A stretch of 64,000 bases of DNA from Asterias rubens (GCF_902459465.1 NC_047080.1:11196866-11260865); one strand, 5' to 3'. Positions 1 through 12,732 are shown, counted from the first letter of the stretch. Made by a program: numbers and translations. Notes: generated by a model not told the origin, from the sequence alone.

Positions 1-11
1 TCTCTCCTTAG

Positions 12-1990
12 GATGGTGCCATAGAGTTTGCCGAGTTCATCAGAGCGTTGTCTGTAACGTCAAGGGGAAACATTGATGAGAAACTAGACTGTAAGTCTTC
101 TAAATACTTATAATTTGGTTTAACTCGACCGACACTTCGGTCTTCATCAGCAAGATGACGCGGATGTTGAAGCCGTGACCTTGCGGACCTGTGAACCCAA
201 GACCGCGTCATAGACTCCTCAGAGCTTATACCGCCCCCCCCGTCTCTGTTCATCAAAATAATGTGTCAATTAATTTGTTGATCATTAGTGTGAAATTTCC
301 TTCCTGTAATTCTCTTGAAATTTGATGAGAAAAATTGCCCTCCTTGATTTTTTAACAATTCTCTGAGTATTCTGTAGAACAAATTTGAAAATCTCCCGGA
401 TTATGGAAACTTTGTTTGTATTATGATTAAATGTAATAAGCAGTCCTCGCTGATGCAAAACTTAAAGGCAGTGGACACTATTGGTAATAACTCAAAATAA
501 TTATTGCCATAAAACCTTACTTTGTAATGAGTAATGGGGAGAGGTTGATGGTTTCAAACATTGTGAGTAACAGCTCCCTCTGAAGTGACCTAGTTTGGGA
601 GAAAGGAGTAATTTTCCACGAATTTGATTTTGAGACCTCAAGTTTAGAACTTGAGGTCTCGAAATCAACCATCTAAACGCACACAACTTCGTGTGACAAG
701 GGTGTTTTTTTCTTTCATAGTTATCTTGCAACTCCGACGACCGATCGAGCTCAAATTTTCACAGTTTTTCTTTATTATGCATATGTTGAGATACACCAAG
801 TGAGAAGACTGATCTTTGACAATTACCAATAATGTCCAGTGTCTTTAACAACGCACTAGAAAAAGAAAAGAAAAAAAGTATAGTCCATTAAGGCTATTAC
901 TGAACACACATCCAGTGCTTTGATGAATCAGATATATTTCTTGGAATTCTCAGGAATCGGGAAAAAAAACATCGTCAACATCCAATGACCTCATCCTTGT
1001 ACCCAAATCTTCTCCTCTTCCCCAGGGGCATTCCGACTCTATGATCTGGACCACGATGGATTCATAACAAGAGAAGAGATGCTGAATATAGTAGATGCCA
1101 TCTACCAGATGGTAGGCAATATGGTGCGCCTACCAGAGGAGGAGAACACCCCACAGAAGAGAGTGGATAGAATATTTGCCCTCATGGACAAGGTAAGGGG
1201 GCGTCCGGAATGGTGGCTACAGTTACAGCTAGATTTCGACACCATCATGCGCTGAAGAAAAGTTTGTCTTACGTAACATCCTAAGTAATAGTTGTAGCCG
1301 TAGCTGTAACCACCCATTCTGACACAGCATGATTTCCAAAGTCCTCTGGTATCTTTAGCGATCAACGAACATTTTTTGTGTTAAGACTTGATGGTTAAAG
1401 GAACACGTTGCCTTGGATCGGTCAAGTTGGTTTTTGAAAAGCGTTCAGTAATGGTTTGTTACAAAATGTATATGGGAAGAAAGATGCTGTTAAAGTAGAA
1501 TACAATGATCTACACAAATATGCCTCCAAATTGCGTGGTTTTCTTTTTTACCTTCGTCGACTAACACAGTCGGCCACATCTTTCTAACCATATGCATTTC
1601 AAAACAAACGGTTTCAAATGTTTTTAATAGACCAACTCATCCGATCCAAGGCAGTTCCTTAAAGTTAGGGTCGTACTTTGGTAGCAACTTGAAGCAAATT
1701 CTGTGTACTTTTTAGTCGAAGGTTTACTTTTTATAAATACACAATAAAATATGGTAATATACAAGGAGTCTATTTCCAAAACTTTGTTAATTTGACATTT
1801 ACATTATCTTGTTTCGTGAAATCTAAAGTTTCAAAACAAAATTCATCCCTCTAAATATATTAAATACTATTTCCTCTTCCTCTTTTTATAGAACAAAGAT
1901 GACAAACTTACTAAAGAAGAGTTTCAGAATGGTTCTAAGGAAGATCCAACCATCGTGCAAGCATTGTCACTCTACGATGGTCTGGTATGA
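12..1990 (+). CDS. NCS1: Neuronal calcium sensor 1 (frequenin), 3' part of gene
   Basis: EF-hand calcium sensor of neurons and secretory cells; the family acts at membranes through an N-terminal myristoyl group on partners such as PI4-kinase and GPCR kinases (family knowledge). Exons 12-90, 1026-1192 and 1892-1990 join in frame with GT/AG borders and give the last 114 residues of an expected ~190; upstream exons are outside the window. The first exon starts inside the EF2 loop (DGAIEFAEF). EF3 has the canonical loop [12 protein letters not shown] and EF4 has [12 protein letters not shown], so both should bind calcium. The end [10 protein letters not shown] followed by TGA is the diagnostic frequenin C-terminus. 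Intron 1 carries MITE copies at 462-848; intron 2 carries one at 1396-1664. The gene is convergent with AK8. The N-terminal myristoylation site cannot be checked here. Confidence 0.96.
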
Positions 1991-2024
1991 TGACTTCCAT
2001 CCCTCCCAAGATCATTGGTAACCA

Positions 2025-2215
2025 AAGTATAGTGACCTACTCCTAGTTAAAGAAGTGTATTGACCCCTTGCACGCATGTCACACGCAGCGACTGTGCCAT
2101 TCTCACCATTTTGGTGGTCAATAAGTTTACGTGTGAACGGGCGTCGCCTAAAATGCGCACGGTACTGAATAACGCACAGTGACATTGACCACCAAAATGG
2201 TGCATCCAAGATTAT
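2025..2215. repeat. Foldback repeat with arms of about 17 bp
   Basis: CCATTTTGGTGGTCAAT near 2109 is repeated in inverted orientation as ATTGACCACCAAAATGG near 2183-2199, so the interval can fold into a hairpin. Weaker symmetry outside the arms suggests a decayed MITE. The family was not identified. Confidence 0.55.
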
Positions 2216-3112
2216 TCTGATGAAGACATCAAGTGAATTGGGTCAATAGATGCAATTTCTCATGAAGCTATTTACAGGCAGCCAGTTCTAGGCTATTTCC
2301 AAGAAGAACTTTCACAACTTTTACATGATTTTCGTTTCTTTGGTGGGGGGGGGGTAGTGAGGCACCGATGGGATTCTCCTCTTGTTTGACCAGTTGATAA
2401 ACAAACAAAAATCTTAACCTGGCACTGCATGTAGTCACAAAAAAACAATCATGAGGAAGTTTCCATTTTGATAAAAAGTTGTCGAATAATAAACCACAAG
2501 AGAAGCTGCCTGGTTAAATTTTGAATGCTTTGGAGTTGGACCTAGTTCTGACTGATAAATTATGAGAAACAATTTTTTTCTAAAAGAACTTTTTGTGAAA
2601 AGAGGAGTAGGTCACAAACTATTGTGCTGAGATTACATTATGTGCAAAAAAAGAAAAGTTTGTATTATTAAATGTATTTAAAAACAAAACACTTAAAAGC
2701 CGGAAAGGTTGGTAACATGTTTAGATGTTTTTGTATTTGTGGTTTGGTTTATTTTGTTGAGAAAGATGGATATGTCAACCGTTAGTTACCCATAATACCT
2801 CATCAAAAGCAGTATGAGTAAAATCTTTGGATTTTTTGTTCAATATGTTTGTTTGTTTTTGTGTTTACATATTTTTTGTGAGATGGGGAATTTCACACCA
2901 GATAATTTCCAAGAAATTTCTGGGAAACTTAGGGAGACCTTTTTACACTTGAAATCTAGCCCAGACTAACTCCAGGTAGTTCCCAAGCAGGAGTAACGTT
3001 ACTCCTGCTTGGGAAAAACATTAAATTAAGATCAACCCGGGGCTTGCATGCCGAGTGTTGAATTGCTTCTGACTGGCTGCTTTGAACAAAGATAGGGAGA
3101 CCGCCAACATAG

Positions 3113-3186
3113 GGCTAGATAGCTCAGTTGGTAGAGCGGCAGCACATTAAATCCAAAGGTTGTTGGTTCAAATCCCGCTCGAGTCA
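3113..3186 (+). other. tRNA-like relic or SINE head with intact A and B boxes
   Basis: A perfect A box (TAGCTCAGTTGG) and B box (GGTTCAAATCC) sit at tRNA spacing, and the 7 bp acceptor arms (3113-3119 with 3179-3185) pair with one mismatch and one wobble. The expected anticodon stem (3139-3143 with 3151-3155) does not pair, so it is unlikely to be a working tRNA. It looks like a degenerate tRNA or the tRNA-derived head of a SINE. Confidence 0.6.
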
Positions 3187-4394
3187 ATTTTTTCATTGTT
3201 CACTACCTAAGCTTGTTTATGGTTTATGCTTAAACCTTTGTACCACCTCAATGTGTATATGTGCTAAAAACATAACAGTATTTGTCAAAGTTTGGGAAAC
3301 AATGTTGGCAAAGAAAACAAATCATATATCATGTTTTTACGTCTGATAACTTCCCTTTTGTACAAAAAGCTTTTTGGTAGAGTAAATAATATACAAATAT
3401 TAATATAACACACGCACGTATTTATTTTGTTATTTGGACTTTCAGAAATGACGAAAACGTGCAACCAAATCTGGTAGTATGAGATAATTGCAATAAATAT
3501 AAAGATGTTATTAAGGTACTAGAATTTTAAAAAATTTGAAAAAGTAATGCTTTCTGGAACACAAAAAAAAAATCACCATTTATAAACATAGGTTTTATGT
3601 GCAAACTCTTTTGGGACTTTTGCATTGTTGTACAAAGGATATACAAAAGTATGTACAGAAAAAAACAAAATCTTAAGTAAGAAGCAGTTTCGTTTTTTTA
3701 GACGCCCAATTTGAATTTTGAATTATAATTTCTTCACTGTAGTTGTGCACATTCTTTTGGGACTATTGCAATGTACACAAACCCATATGTACAAAGCAAT
3801 TAATGAAACAGATATAGAGTAGCTTAGTAGGAAGTGCAGTTTGGAATTTGAGTCTGTGGAACTAGTCTGATGAATCATGCTACTTAAAAGACCACCTAAG
3901 AGCCTAAAATACTCGCAGAAGAAATTGTTACTCACAAAGTACACAGCCTTCGAAGCATTTTTTATTTGATCAACCGTTGTACATGTATTCACAGACGAAA
4001 ATCTGTCATAGTCTTTATATTACCATTGAAAATACAAGATCATGCCTCGAGAAAATAAATAATTTGTTGCAATAATTTCGTTTACAGGTTTCTGTTGAGT
4101 GGAATGTGTCTTCAGGTTTTCACAGATGTTAAAGTAGTGTGCACTCTCAAATTGAAATACAGGGTACTACGTGTAGTTTTGTTTATAGAGACAGTCTATA
4201 CGTAGATGTATGTGGAATTTATTTTCAGCTGCCATTTTTAGTTGGTGGTTTGATGGTGAAAATATGGTGAAATATTTTTCTCATATTTATTATTCTGTAA
4301 TGTATTGACCTTTTTTTCACAATCATCAAAATCTGCAACTATACATTTTATCTGCGTTTCTTGAACTATTCATTGTAACTTGTAACATAACTAT

Positions 4395-4535
4395 GGGAGA
4401 CTTTGGTGACAATAGTTGGCAGCACACTTACCAGGTAAATCCGTTGTTTTCAGTAGTGTGCGCTTACGCAGAACTACGTAAACAATGGACATTTACCTTG
4501 AAAGTCTGCTTTCCTCAAGCATTCCAAAGTCTCCC
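4395..4535. repeat. MITE family K, copy 1
   Basis: Perfect 12 bp terminal inverted repeats GGGAGACTTTGG and CCAAAGTCTCCC enclose 141 bp. The subterminal sequence (GGCAGCA, ACTTACC, GGTAAA, then AACAATGG) matches the element at 56008-56147, so they form one family. A 113-codon open frame starting at 4393 runs through it and is judged spurious. Confidence 0.75.
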
Positions 4536-4960
4536 ATTTGATCTGATATACATTCTTACAAGTATTTTAATTCAACTTGCTTCCCAAGAAGAAATAGAAC
4601 CATGTGTGTCCTATGACACTTTAACTGCACTATCATGTACTACAAGCAAGTCACTATTATTCGTTGTTGTCATAACCTTTTCTCACTGTAGTACTTGTAT
4701 CTTCATCCTTTTGACTTATAAGCTGCACATTTAAGTGTTTGTAAATATTTACTTAATCATGTGGACCTCGTTCACTGAATATTTATTAAATGGTTTTGAA
4801 ACTAATTTCTCTTCCAGTGCAATGTTTCATTTCTTGTGATTTACTCAAGCAAGACTTGAACATTTTTCTTGCAGGAAATGACTTGACTTTGGTGCCTTAG
4901 ACATTCTTTACCTTACACGTCGCACGCGGCAACTGCCAAGCTCTACAGGTTTGCAAGTCA

Positions 4961-5100
4961 ACGTGCAAATGCTGCGTAATCTAAAATGGCACTACACTGT
5001 AGAACACTATGGACATCGACTCCAAAAAACGTGCAAATGCTGCGTAATCTAAAATGGCACTACACTGTAGAACGCTATGGACATCGACTCCAAAAAACGT
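4961..5100 (+). repeat. Two-copy 68 bp tandem repeat
   Basis: Two almost identical 68 bp units starting ACGTGCAAATGCTGCGTAAT begin at 4961 and 5029, differing at one position (AACACTATGG against AACGCTATGG). The near identity indicates a recent local duplication in the NCS1/AK8 intergenic region. Confidence 0.85.
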
Positions 5101-5824
5101 GAAACTGTTCATTTAACGATGCATTATTAACCAGCACTTTTTTTATCCCATAACTGATGCAGCAGTAGAGATGACCCTTGAGGCAAAGTCGAGACAAAAT
5201 GACACATCATGGTAACACATTGGTCAGATAAAACTTTCTTTGTATCATTTTAATAATGAAATTAATATTAGGACTAAACACAAAAGGGTGGTATATAAAA
5301 CAAGTCTTAACTTGGTCATTTAAAGGGTTGAAGTGGAAGTAATGGTTAATTCATGTGATTTTATGCAGTATGTACAGATTAATCGATTTCAATATAAAAG
5401 ATGTTCATATTGTTGACAATTATTTTTTATTTCATGGACGGATGCCTATTTAATGAACATTTTGAAAAGCAATTGTGCTTATTATTAGGGCATTACTCTT
5501 CACTGTATCTTGCTGCGCTAACATAATGAAAATCTCAAAGACACTCATAAATGTTATTTGACAATTCAACAAACATTCAAAAATAAGTCTGACCTCGGCC
5601 CAAAACTGTCACACAACTCTTATCTGCTTACGGTTTAACCATCAAATTGATCAGTATCTTTCCAAAGCAAAAACCAATCGGATCTGGGCCTGACTTTCAT
5701 GAAGATGGTAAGCACAGGAATATATCTGCTTAAGCACCACAGTCTCCTTCTAGCATTAACTAGCTGCAATCCAAAGTGCCAATTATTCAATTTGATAAAT
5801 TACAAAGATCCGCCTCTGATAGTT

Positions 5825-8800
5825 TTAATCTTGCTGTATCAATCTCTTGGGAAGTGGATTGACCAGCATGCTCTCAACACACTCAAACACAGTATGCGGA
5901 TCCTGGTCTGCGTTTATATGTTGCGCATCCTCATAGAAGTCCGCGATCTCCTCGGCATACGCGTAGTACTGCGACAGACGGTTGCGAACGATTTCTTCGG
6001 CGTCTGTGGGGTGCTGGACGGAGCGGTCTTTGATGCTGTTGGTGCGAGGCGGGTTGTAGAGGGCGTGGTACTGACTGCCGGTGACAACGTCCAGGGATCG
6101 GAGGGTAAGGCGCTCGTAGACGGAGTCGTTGGGGACGTCCAAGAAAAACACCCTGATGGAATAATAATAATAATAACAAATGGCTTTACATCGCACCAAG
6201 AAATAATTGTAAAGTATCTTGCTCATGGACACAAGTGTCAAGACGGGCACAACTTTCATGGCTCTGCTTACCCTAAGCAATGAATTGGCGGTTAAGGAAG
6301 CAGGGTATTCTGCCCTAACGTCAAATGTATTTTTAATCGTAAGCGCAGAATTTGGCAATTGGTAAAGCCATGAAATTGGGCCAAGGACCCACACTCGAGC
6401 TTGAGCCAAGTGTCCTTCAATGCTCGGCCATGTCATGCCACAACCGTTAAGAGACCTTGCATTGTTGATAAATGCATTGTTGATAAACAAGTTCCTTGTT
6501 GAATACCTGTTTGGTTCGTGTCCGATCTTGGACAGGTTTTCCGCCTGCTCTCTGGTCCTGGGGAATCCCCTAAGTACCCATCCTCTAGAGGCGCAGTCTA
6601 GCTGGGCTAATCTCTCATCTAGAATCTTGATCATCAGATTATCTGGCACTGAAAATATATACAGAACGAATGCAAAGCTATTACGGGTGCTGCACAATTT
6701 CAAGTGATAATGCTAGCTTTTATGTATTGCAGCTCTTAACGTATCAATGCGCCTTGCATTAGTGCCCTTGTCATTTGGCCAATAACATTCCGTTTATCTT
6801 TCGCAGCTCCCTGTGGGGTATACAGCCCCAGGCTGCCATGGCACCTCTACCCTCGCAGGTACAGTAATGTTAAAGCAGGCTTGAAAGTTGATTGAACGTT
6901 CAATATTGAAAAACACTTGCTCCGAGGGCTTTCTCAAATACAGTATCAACCTCTACCCCTGCAGATACAATAATGTTAAAGCTGGCTTGAAAGTTGATCG
7001 TACGTTCAATATTGAAAAACCTTTGCTCTGAGGGCTTTCTCATACACAGTATCAACCTCTACCCTCGCAGGTACAATAATGTTAAAGCAGGCTTGAAAGT
7101 TGATCGAATGTTTAATATTCAAAACCTTAAAGTTGAGGGAGGGAGGGAGTAAGGAGAAAGGTTGCATGAACCATTTTTCAGTGGTTAATACTCACCAAGC
7201 ATATTTCTCTCCACATAAGGTTTGATAGCTTCTCCAACCTTAGACTCATTAGTAATTGCTTCCTTCACCAGCTGGCCAGATGACACTAGAGTGAAAATCA
7301 ACAAAACTCTTCATATTCAGTCGAGAATTACCCCAAATTTGGTTTGGGATGACTGGGTGAAAAACAGTTGCTGTAAAAAGGTTTTTTGTTCGCAAGTAAC
7401 ATTAGTTTGGCCATGGTTACGGTTTAATAAAGATCAGTGGGTCGCACCTCCATCGCTGAGAATACTTTGAGTGTTAGCTATTTCCATAAAATATATATTT
7501 TTTACTCTAAGAAATTATCTTCTTTTAGTCAACAGCGCACTAACATGCAGACAGATTTTTTAAGGAAAATTGCAACATATATTAGTAATGTTTCATTAAC
7601 TTTGTTGACCTGTAAAGGTGTATATTTGACTTTAATGTTGAAGTTCCAATTTCCAAGTTTGGATTAGCAGAATTCTGAGTCACATTTTTCGAGTACACTT
7701 TTGTTTAATCCAAGTATTTCGATCAGTATGCTCTGATTGTCTTTAGGAGAATGTGGCTTAATGGACGATTTGATTGAAAAATTCCAGCTGGACTGGTACC
7801 AGGATTCAGTCAACAGAGGGGGTACTCTCTTTGACCACTCTGTACTTCCAGCCCCTTGACTTACCGTTCACAGCGTTGTACTTGCTGGCAAGCAGAGCGG
7901 CCTGCACCGTCTTGCCACTGCCTGTTGGGCCTAGGAGAACTATACGTGGTGTATGGGGAGCTAGAGATCGTGGGTTGCTACTCAGGAATGTCAATACTAC
8001 ACACAGAAGGAAAGAAGTCACGTTAGACACGGTACCACACTTTGGAAAACACAAAATCAACACCAATGCAAGTGGGAGGTATTTGCCTCGAGCGATGAGC
8101 TTGCATGAGGATGATCGCAAATGAGAACTTTATTAGTAGGATTTAAAACAGTGCATGACATTGAATGGTCACACAGTAGGAGGGTTGACTGTGTACTGTG
8201 TACACATGGTTTAGCTTGGCATAGTGTATTTATCATTCAATACCATAGTAAAGAAATTACTTTTGGCCTTGTAAGAATATTTCTAGTTCAGAGAAAGTTA
8301 CAGGGAGCATTTTGTTTATTTATATTTTTGCTGGTTACTTCAAATTTAAAAAGTGGTTTCAGAATGATCCTCTCTCCTCTCCTACCTTGTGAGAAGACGT
8401 CAGCCTTGGGCTGGTCAGCGTTGATCGCCTTGTAACGATTCTGATACCCACTCTGCAGTCCGTGTGCGTAACGGTGATAGACAAGGAGGCGTTCAACCGT
8501 AGCCTCTTCACCACACCCCTCTGTTGGCTCAATGAGGCGTCTCTCAACCTCAACCCCAGATGGGTAGTCAAAGGTGGTGTGGTACACATCTTAAAGGAGT
8601 AGAATCAGACACAAAAATAGTCGTAAGTTCTCTTTTTTTAAATTTATTTTGTTTTATGCAAGTCGCCAGACACACAAGGCCACTTTAAGGTGTGGGCTAC
8701 AGTTATTTTTTTCCAGAGGCCTTTGCCACCTACTCCTTGGGCTGAAACGGGGTTACCCCCTTCACAGTACGGATGTAGGCTTTGGTATCATAAATCCGAA

Positions 8801-11800
8801 GCAAAAAGAAAATTGTGGGAGTTTGGTTATTAACCAATATCGCCAGTGCAGAAGAAAGTTGCAAGTTGAATTTATCACAAAGTTGCACAGAGAGAGGCTC
8901 TATGCAGATTAATGTTATATCTTGCTATGATCAGAACTGTATGCACCTAGATAATTTGAGCTAGTTGTATGTAGCGTGTCATGGCCAAGTGGTCTAGAAC
9001 ATTGTACTACAGTTCTGATTGCCGAGTCATCAGAGTGTGGGTTCGAATCCCCATATTGACACTTGTGTTCTCGGGCAAGACACTTGACTATAATTGCATT
9101 TTGCACAGTATTGCAACCCAATGTCATAGTTCCGTTATAGCAAAGAATCAGCGCTGAAGTGTTGTTCACAGGTTAACAATGAGTTTTTGTTTTTGCGCAT
9201 GCGTACTCCACATTACTAGCTTTCTTTGCTTACACAGCTAGCAAATTCCGCGCTTGCCTTGTAAGCAAGGAATGGTGATCGTAAGCACAGATTTCAGCAG
9301 TAAGTAGAGCCATGAAGTAATGAAGTTGGGCCCTTCTCTCATACAACCTTCTCACAAGCTTTATGGTTCTGCGTTGCCGACGACGTTATGTCTAGATTCA
9401 AATCAACCAACCTCCTGTTTCTGGATCGACTCTTTTCCCCATTTGTCGCTCGATCAACACGGTGTCTGGTGCTTCTAACACAACTACATTGAAGAGACAA
9501 AAAAGAAGATATTTCAGATGAAAAGGACTGCTTATGTATTTGCATTTTTTGAGGGTTGATTTGACAGTGAAGCTGCCTTTATAAAAAGGAGAAAACAGAA
9601 TTAGCTATTGCAAACAATTTACCAACCAAAAGAACCGCTGGTCCAAATGCAAAAAATAGTTAATGGTACAGAAAGGATATGCAACCCTCATTAAAAAGAG
9701 CACTGTTTAAAAGAGGTTCTGTTTATAAAGAGTACATTCTGAATCTCATTTCTGCTTTGTGTGTGTTTGTTTTGCTGTCCTCTTATATCAACATTCCGTT
9801 AAATTTGGCAAGTCCCAGCGATCTTGTTATATCGAGTGTCGACTGTAGACATAATTTCCTTAACGATAAGTTACATCAACCAAACTTACCATAGTGTTTA
9901 GGCATTATGCCAACCTCTTGCAGAGCAAGAGCTTGTTCTCTTGTCTCAGGGAAACCGTCGAGCACCCAACCTTTCCTCACGCAGTCAAAGAGCTTCATCC
10001 TGGTTGAAAGAAGATCCACCCACAAGCTCTTAGGGATGTCCTGTTGAGAGAACCAAAAACAGGGGCAATTAAAAACCCAAAACGGAGGCAATTGATACTT
10101 GGTTGTAAGGGCATATCAACTTTACCTCGATGAGGAAATTTGTGCATTCGTACTAGAACATTCAAAGGGCAATTTCCAGGGGCATCGAGGCTTGGCCAAA
10201 TGGAGGCAACTTTGCAAATGGCACCTTGATGAGAGAATTTGTGAATTTGTACTTGAACATTTCAAAGGGCACCAAGGCAATGACTAGCCACATTAAGGCA
10301 ATGTCCTCTATTGCCTCAGTGAAGAAGCATGATCAGGCTTTCACTTCCTGGAGGAACATGTATATTTCTTCTTGAACATTTCTACAGGCACCAAGGCAAT
10401 GACAATGGGCACAAATTGAGGAAATTGCTTCTATTACCCGGCGAGGAGGCATCAGGGAAATGTAAATTTCTAATGGGACATTTCCAAGGGCACCATTCCA
10501 ACAAACATACCTCATTTTTCTTCAGGTGTTCCTTTGCTGTTGCTGCAAGTGACGACACATCATCGGCTAGCAGTGTCTCTTTGCTGATGTATGCTGTGCG
10601 GAGCTTTGTGCACACTAGACGCGCTATGGTGGTCTTGCCTGATGCTGGCGGCCCATGTATGATTATCGCAGGGACTAGAAAAATGTAAAATAGTCAATAA
10701 ATGATAAATTTATGCTAGATATATATAATCTCATTTTGTCAAACAGTAAGAGATTGGTAAGCAATGAATGAGTCATTAAATATGTGAGCAAATTCTGTTT
10801 TGTTCAAACAGTAATCAACTGTCTTTAAACATTCCAATTCATGCTTTTCAGCAGTAAGTTGGTTGATCTATAAAAGTTGTACCTAATGGTAAACCTTGGT
10901 TGATATTTCAAATGTGATCATTCGAACATGAAAAGGTTGTTTTACTTTCAGGAAACTTTATGTAAAATCAGGGGGAGGGTTGGTAGCTCTCCATTAATCG
11001 ATGATGTAATTAGATCATGAATAAAGTAGTGAACCTAGCCCAGGTTGGACTGCTCCGTTGCATAGTGCAACAGACACTGATGCCCTACCACAGCTAGCAC
11101 TGAACCATGTCACGTCTTACCATCATTGTTTTCTTTCTTCAACTGCTCCAGGAGGAAATCCAGAGGGTCTTGAGGCTTTGCAACGATCAGGCCCTCTATC
11201 AACCTCTACAAAAACAGAAACAAACAAATTGAATTGGGATTTTCAAACAAAAATATAAAAAAATGGGTAATATTCCGTATGGCGCCACCACTTTTTCACA
11301 AATTTTTACAAAAGGGATATCTCATTTTGAGTAATATTATTATTTCATATCAATGAAAAAGTTGTGGTGCCATACGGAGGCTTTTCCTATAATTTTGCTA
11401 GGTTTTATTGTTAGTTAGTTGTCGTTTATGCATCAAAGAGCCGCACTATGTGATTGATGATTTACCGGCGAGTTATTAAGCGAAATCACTTTGCATCAAA
11501 ACCAGGTGTACAACTTACAATATAAGAGAAACTCAGACATTGGATTGGAGTTGGACATTGATTGAATAAGGTTTATCTCCAATAGAGGGCGCTGTTGAAC
11601 CCACACAAAGATATAGGCGATGCGTGTGCGAGTCGTGCGTGACAACATACATTGCAATAGCAAACTGCCTCATATATGCCTTCCCACTAAACCTTACGAA
11701 GTGAAAATTTCAAATTTCATGCATCTCTATTTTATTTATTTAGTAGGGCCTATTTGATTTGATTTCTTTTTACAACATTTTGACACAGATTTATGATGTT

Positions 11801-12485
11801 ATACGAACGCTCAGCACCCTGGCCTGGGACAATTCCTGTCCATCTGCACTTGTGAATAAGCAAAGTATGAAAGTATTTCGTTTACCGGTCGCACTAAATA
11901 CCGACAACTCACGACAACTCACGACAACTCACGACAAGTACGTCGAAAGACAACATGGCGGATATTTACGTTTGCAACTAAATTTGGGGTAAAAAACACC
12001 TTTTTTACAGTTAAAAATACAATTTTTTTAACAGTTTGAAAGTGATTTGGGTGCATATGACTCTTGTGCATATATTTACCGGTTTAATTATGTTCAAATG
12101 TTCTGTTAAAGTGCATTTAAAAATTGTTGTCGTGAGTTGTCGTGAGTTGTCGGTATTAGTGCGACCCAAGTATTTCGGTCATGAAAGAGAAGTATGCCTA
12201 TTAACTATATTTGGAGAAGTAAACATGCTTCTGCTGCTACCGCACCAGGTTTTCGAATTTAATTAATTAAGAAATTAATTGAAAAATAAAAAAGTTTAAA
12301 AATATCCAGAAATAAATCAAAACAAGACCCCGATTTATTAAAATTATAATAAATAAATGAAGATTCTAAGTACAAATGGCGAGAATTGAATCATACTGTA
12401 CCTTATAAAGTTCAAAAAGTCCATGTTTTTCAGCATAAGTGCCAAATTGTGGAGGAATTCGCAATGGTTTTTTGGTCTGATCCAT
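5825..12485 (-). CDS. AK8: Adenylate kinase 8, complete ten-exon gene
   Basis: Nucleoside monophosphate kinase (AMP + ATP to 2 ADP) with two adenylate-kinase domains; the vertebrate family member is linked to motile cilia. Exons on the minus strand, 5' to 3': 12485-12402, 11205-11121, 10674-10511, 10040-9890, 9483-9412, 8589-8386, 7996-7865, 7285-7196, 6648-6507, 6152-5825. Phases join without a break to give 483 aa (human about 479). The start ATG has A at -3 and G at +4 and opens [17 protein letters not shown], typical of AK8. P-loops: GPPASGKTT at residues 64-72 and GPTGSGKT at 276-283; each is followed by a [17 protein letters not shown] or [17 protein letters not shown] lid/NMP motif. 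The C-terminus [11 protein letters not shown] then TAA is family-like. Introns carry SINE and MITE copies; the last intron has a SINE fragment right at its acceptor (about 6155-6260). Confidence 0.96.
6255..6383. repeat. Family D MITE copy in AK8 last intron
   Basis: Degenerate copy ending AAAGCCATGAAATTGGGCC, the shared end of a family whose termini read GGGCCCAATTTCATGGCTCT and inverse. Next to it (about 6155-6250) is the 3' part of a tRNA-derived SINE (GGACACAAGTGTCA). Confidence 0.6.
6845..7130 (+). repeat. 106 bp tandem repeat in AK8 intron
   Basis: Units starting CTCTACC(C)CTGCAG begin at 6845, 6951 and 7057, a regular 106 bp period with about 2.7 copies. Each contains GTTAAAGCAGGCTTGAAAGT and a TTCAATATTGAA palindrome (decayed in the last unit). 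It lies between exons 8 and 9. Confidence 0.85.
8655..9332. repeat. Repeat cluster in AK8 intron (families I, SINE, D)
   Basis: Three elements in tandem. About 8660-8800 is family I (CCACCTACTCCTTGGGCTGA), also seen at 45880-46293. About 8985-9115 is a tRNA-derived SINE with the B box GGTTCGAATCCC followed by ACACTTGTGTTCTCGGGCAA. About 9176-9332 is a family D element ending GAAGTTGGGCCC. No coding capacity. Confidence 0.65.
10095..10500. repeat. Degenerate family E repeats in AK8 intron
   Basis: Repeated words CATTTCAAAGGGCACCAAGG and GAGGAAATTTGTGCATT recur three to four times. This is the family E core (GGGCAAGGGCACCAAGGCA) that is much better preserved at 53-64 kb. The array ends just before AK8 exon 3. 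Confidence 0.6.
11271..11391. repeat. Family G palindromic MITE in AK8 intron 1
   Basis: TTCCGTATGGCGCCACCACT at the left and its imperfect inverse at the right enclose about 85 bp. Related copies lie at 20755-20886, 21325-21459, 33366-33608 and 42680-42811. Confidence 0.8.
11584..11593 (+). promoter_or_regulatory. CTCF-like AGAGGGCGCT motif, AK8 intron 1
   Basis: Exact AGAGGGCGCT in AATAGAGGGCGCTGTTG. The same 10-mer recurs at 17796 (inverse), 32731 and 56830, and a 9-mer version at 12668 and 46448. It resembles the core of the CTCF site, but may instead be a conserved end of a small repeat. Confidence 0.3.
11881..12167. mobile_element. Foldback element with tandem-subrepeat inverted ends (family H1)
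   Basis: 287 bp flanked by the direct repeat AAGTATTTCG (11871-11880 and 12168-12177). The left end holds GGTCGCACTAA then three tandem ACGACAACTC units; the right end is the inverse, with two GAGTTGTCGTG units and TTAGTGCGACC. The interior is AT-rich and noncoding. The 10 bp target duplication suggests a MULE-type transposase. The architecture recalls the TU foldback elements described from sea urchin and Drosophila FB elements. It lies in AK8 intron 1. Confidence 0.85.
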
Positions 12486-12732
12486 TTTAATGTTTACGTG
12501 CTGGCTCTCTCGCTCCGATCATCATCCTGTCATTATCATCGTTGCTAAGGAGCCGAGACTGTTCCATAACGTATCATTTGATTGGTTAATTTTCTTTAGA
12601 AGCGGTCAAAAGCTATACTAGAGAGCATTTCATTGGCTATTTAAAGTCACTTCAGATTGTGGCACAGGAGGGCGCTGCAACAAAATGGCAGCCTCCATTC
12701 GGAAATTTTGGATCGAAACGTTGTGGCATTAT

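Larger units (their letters stand above)
1991..5824. other. NCS1/AK8 convergent intergenic region (probable NCS1 3'UTR)
   Basis: This 3.8 kb between two convergent genes has no supported exon. It probably includes the NCS1 3'UTR; AATAAA-like hexamers occur (for example near 2488), but I cannot choose a cleavage site. Contents: a foldback at about 2025-2215, a tRNA-like relic at 3113-3186, a small inverted-repeat element at 4395-4535, a 68 bp tandem duplication at 4961-5100, and otherwise AT-rich unique sequence. Confidence 0.6.

Noticed and set aside
501-731. Recurring minus-strand peptide of about 60-76 aa (also at 16622-16804 and 26841-27023)
   Set aside because: The similarity is due to copies of the family A MITE; copies differ in frame and stops.
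4393-4734. A 113-codon open frame with hydrophobic segments in the NCS1/AK8 gap
   Set aside because: Its first 48 codons are the family K MITE, and there is no splice or family support.
5931-6179. Arginine/proline-rich minus-strand frame inside AK8 exon 10
   Set aside because: It is an alternative frame of the coding exon; the AK8 frame has homology and correct splicing.
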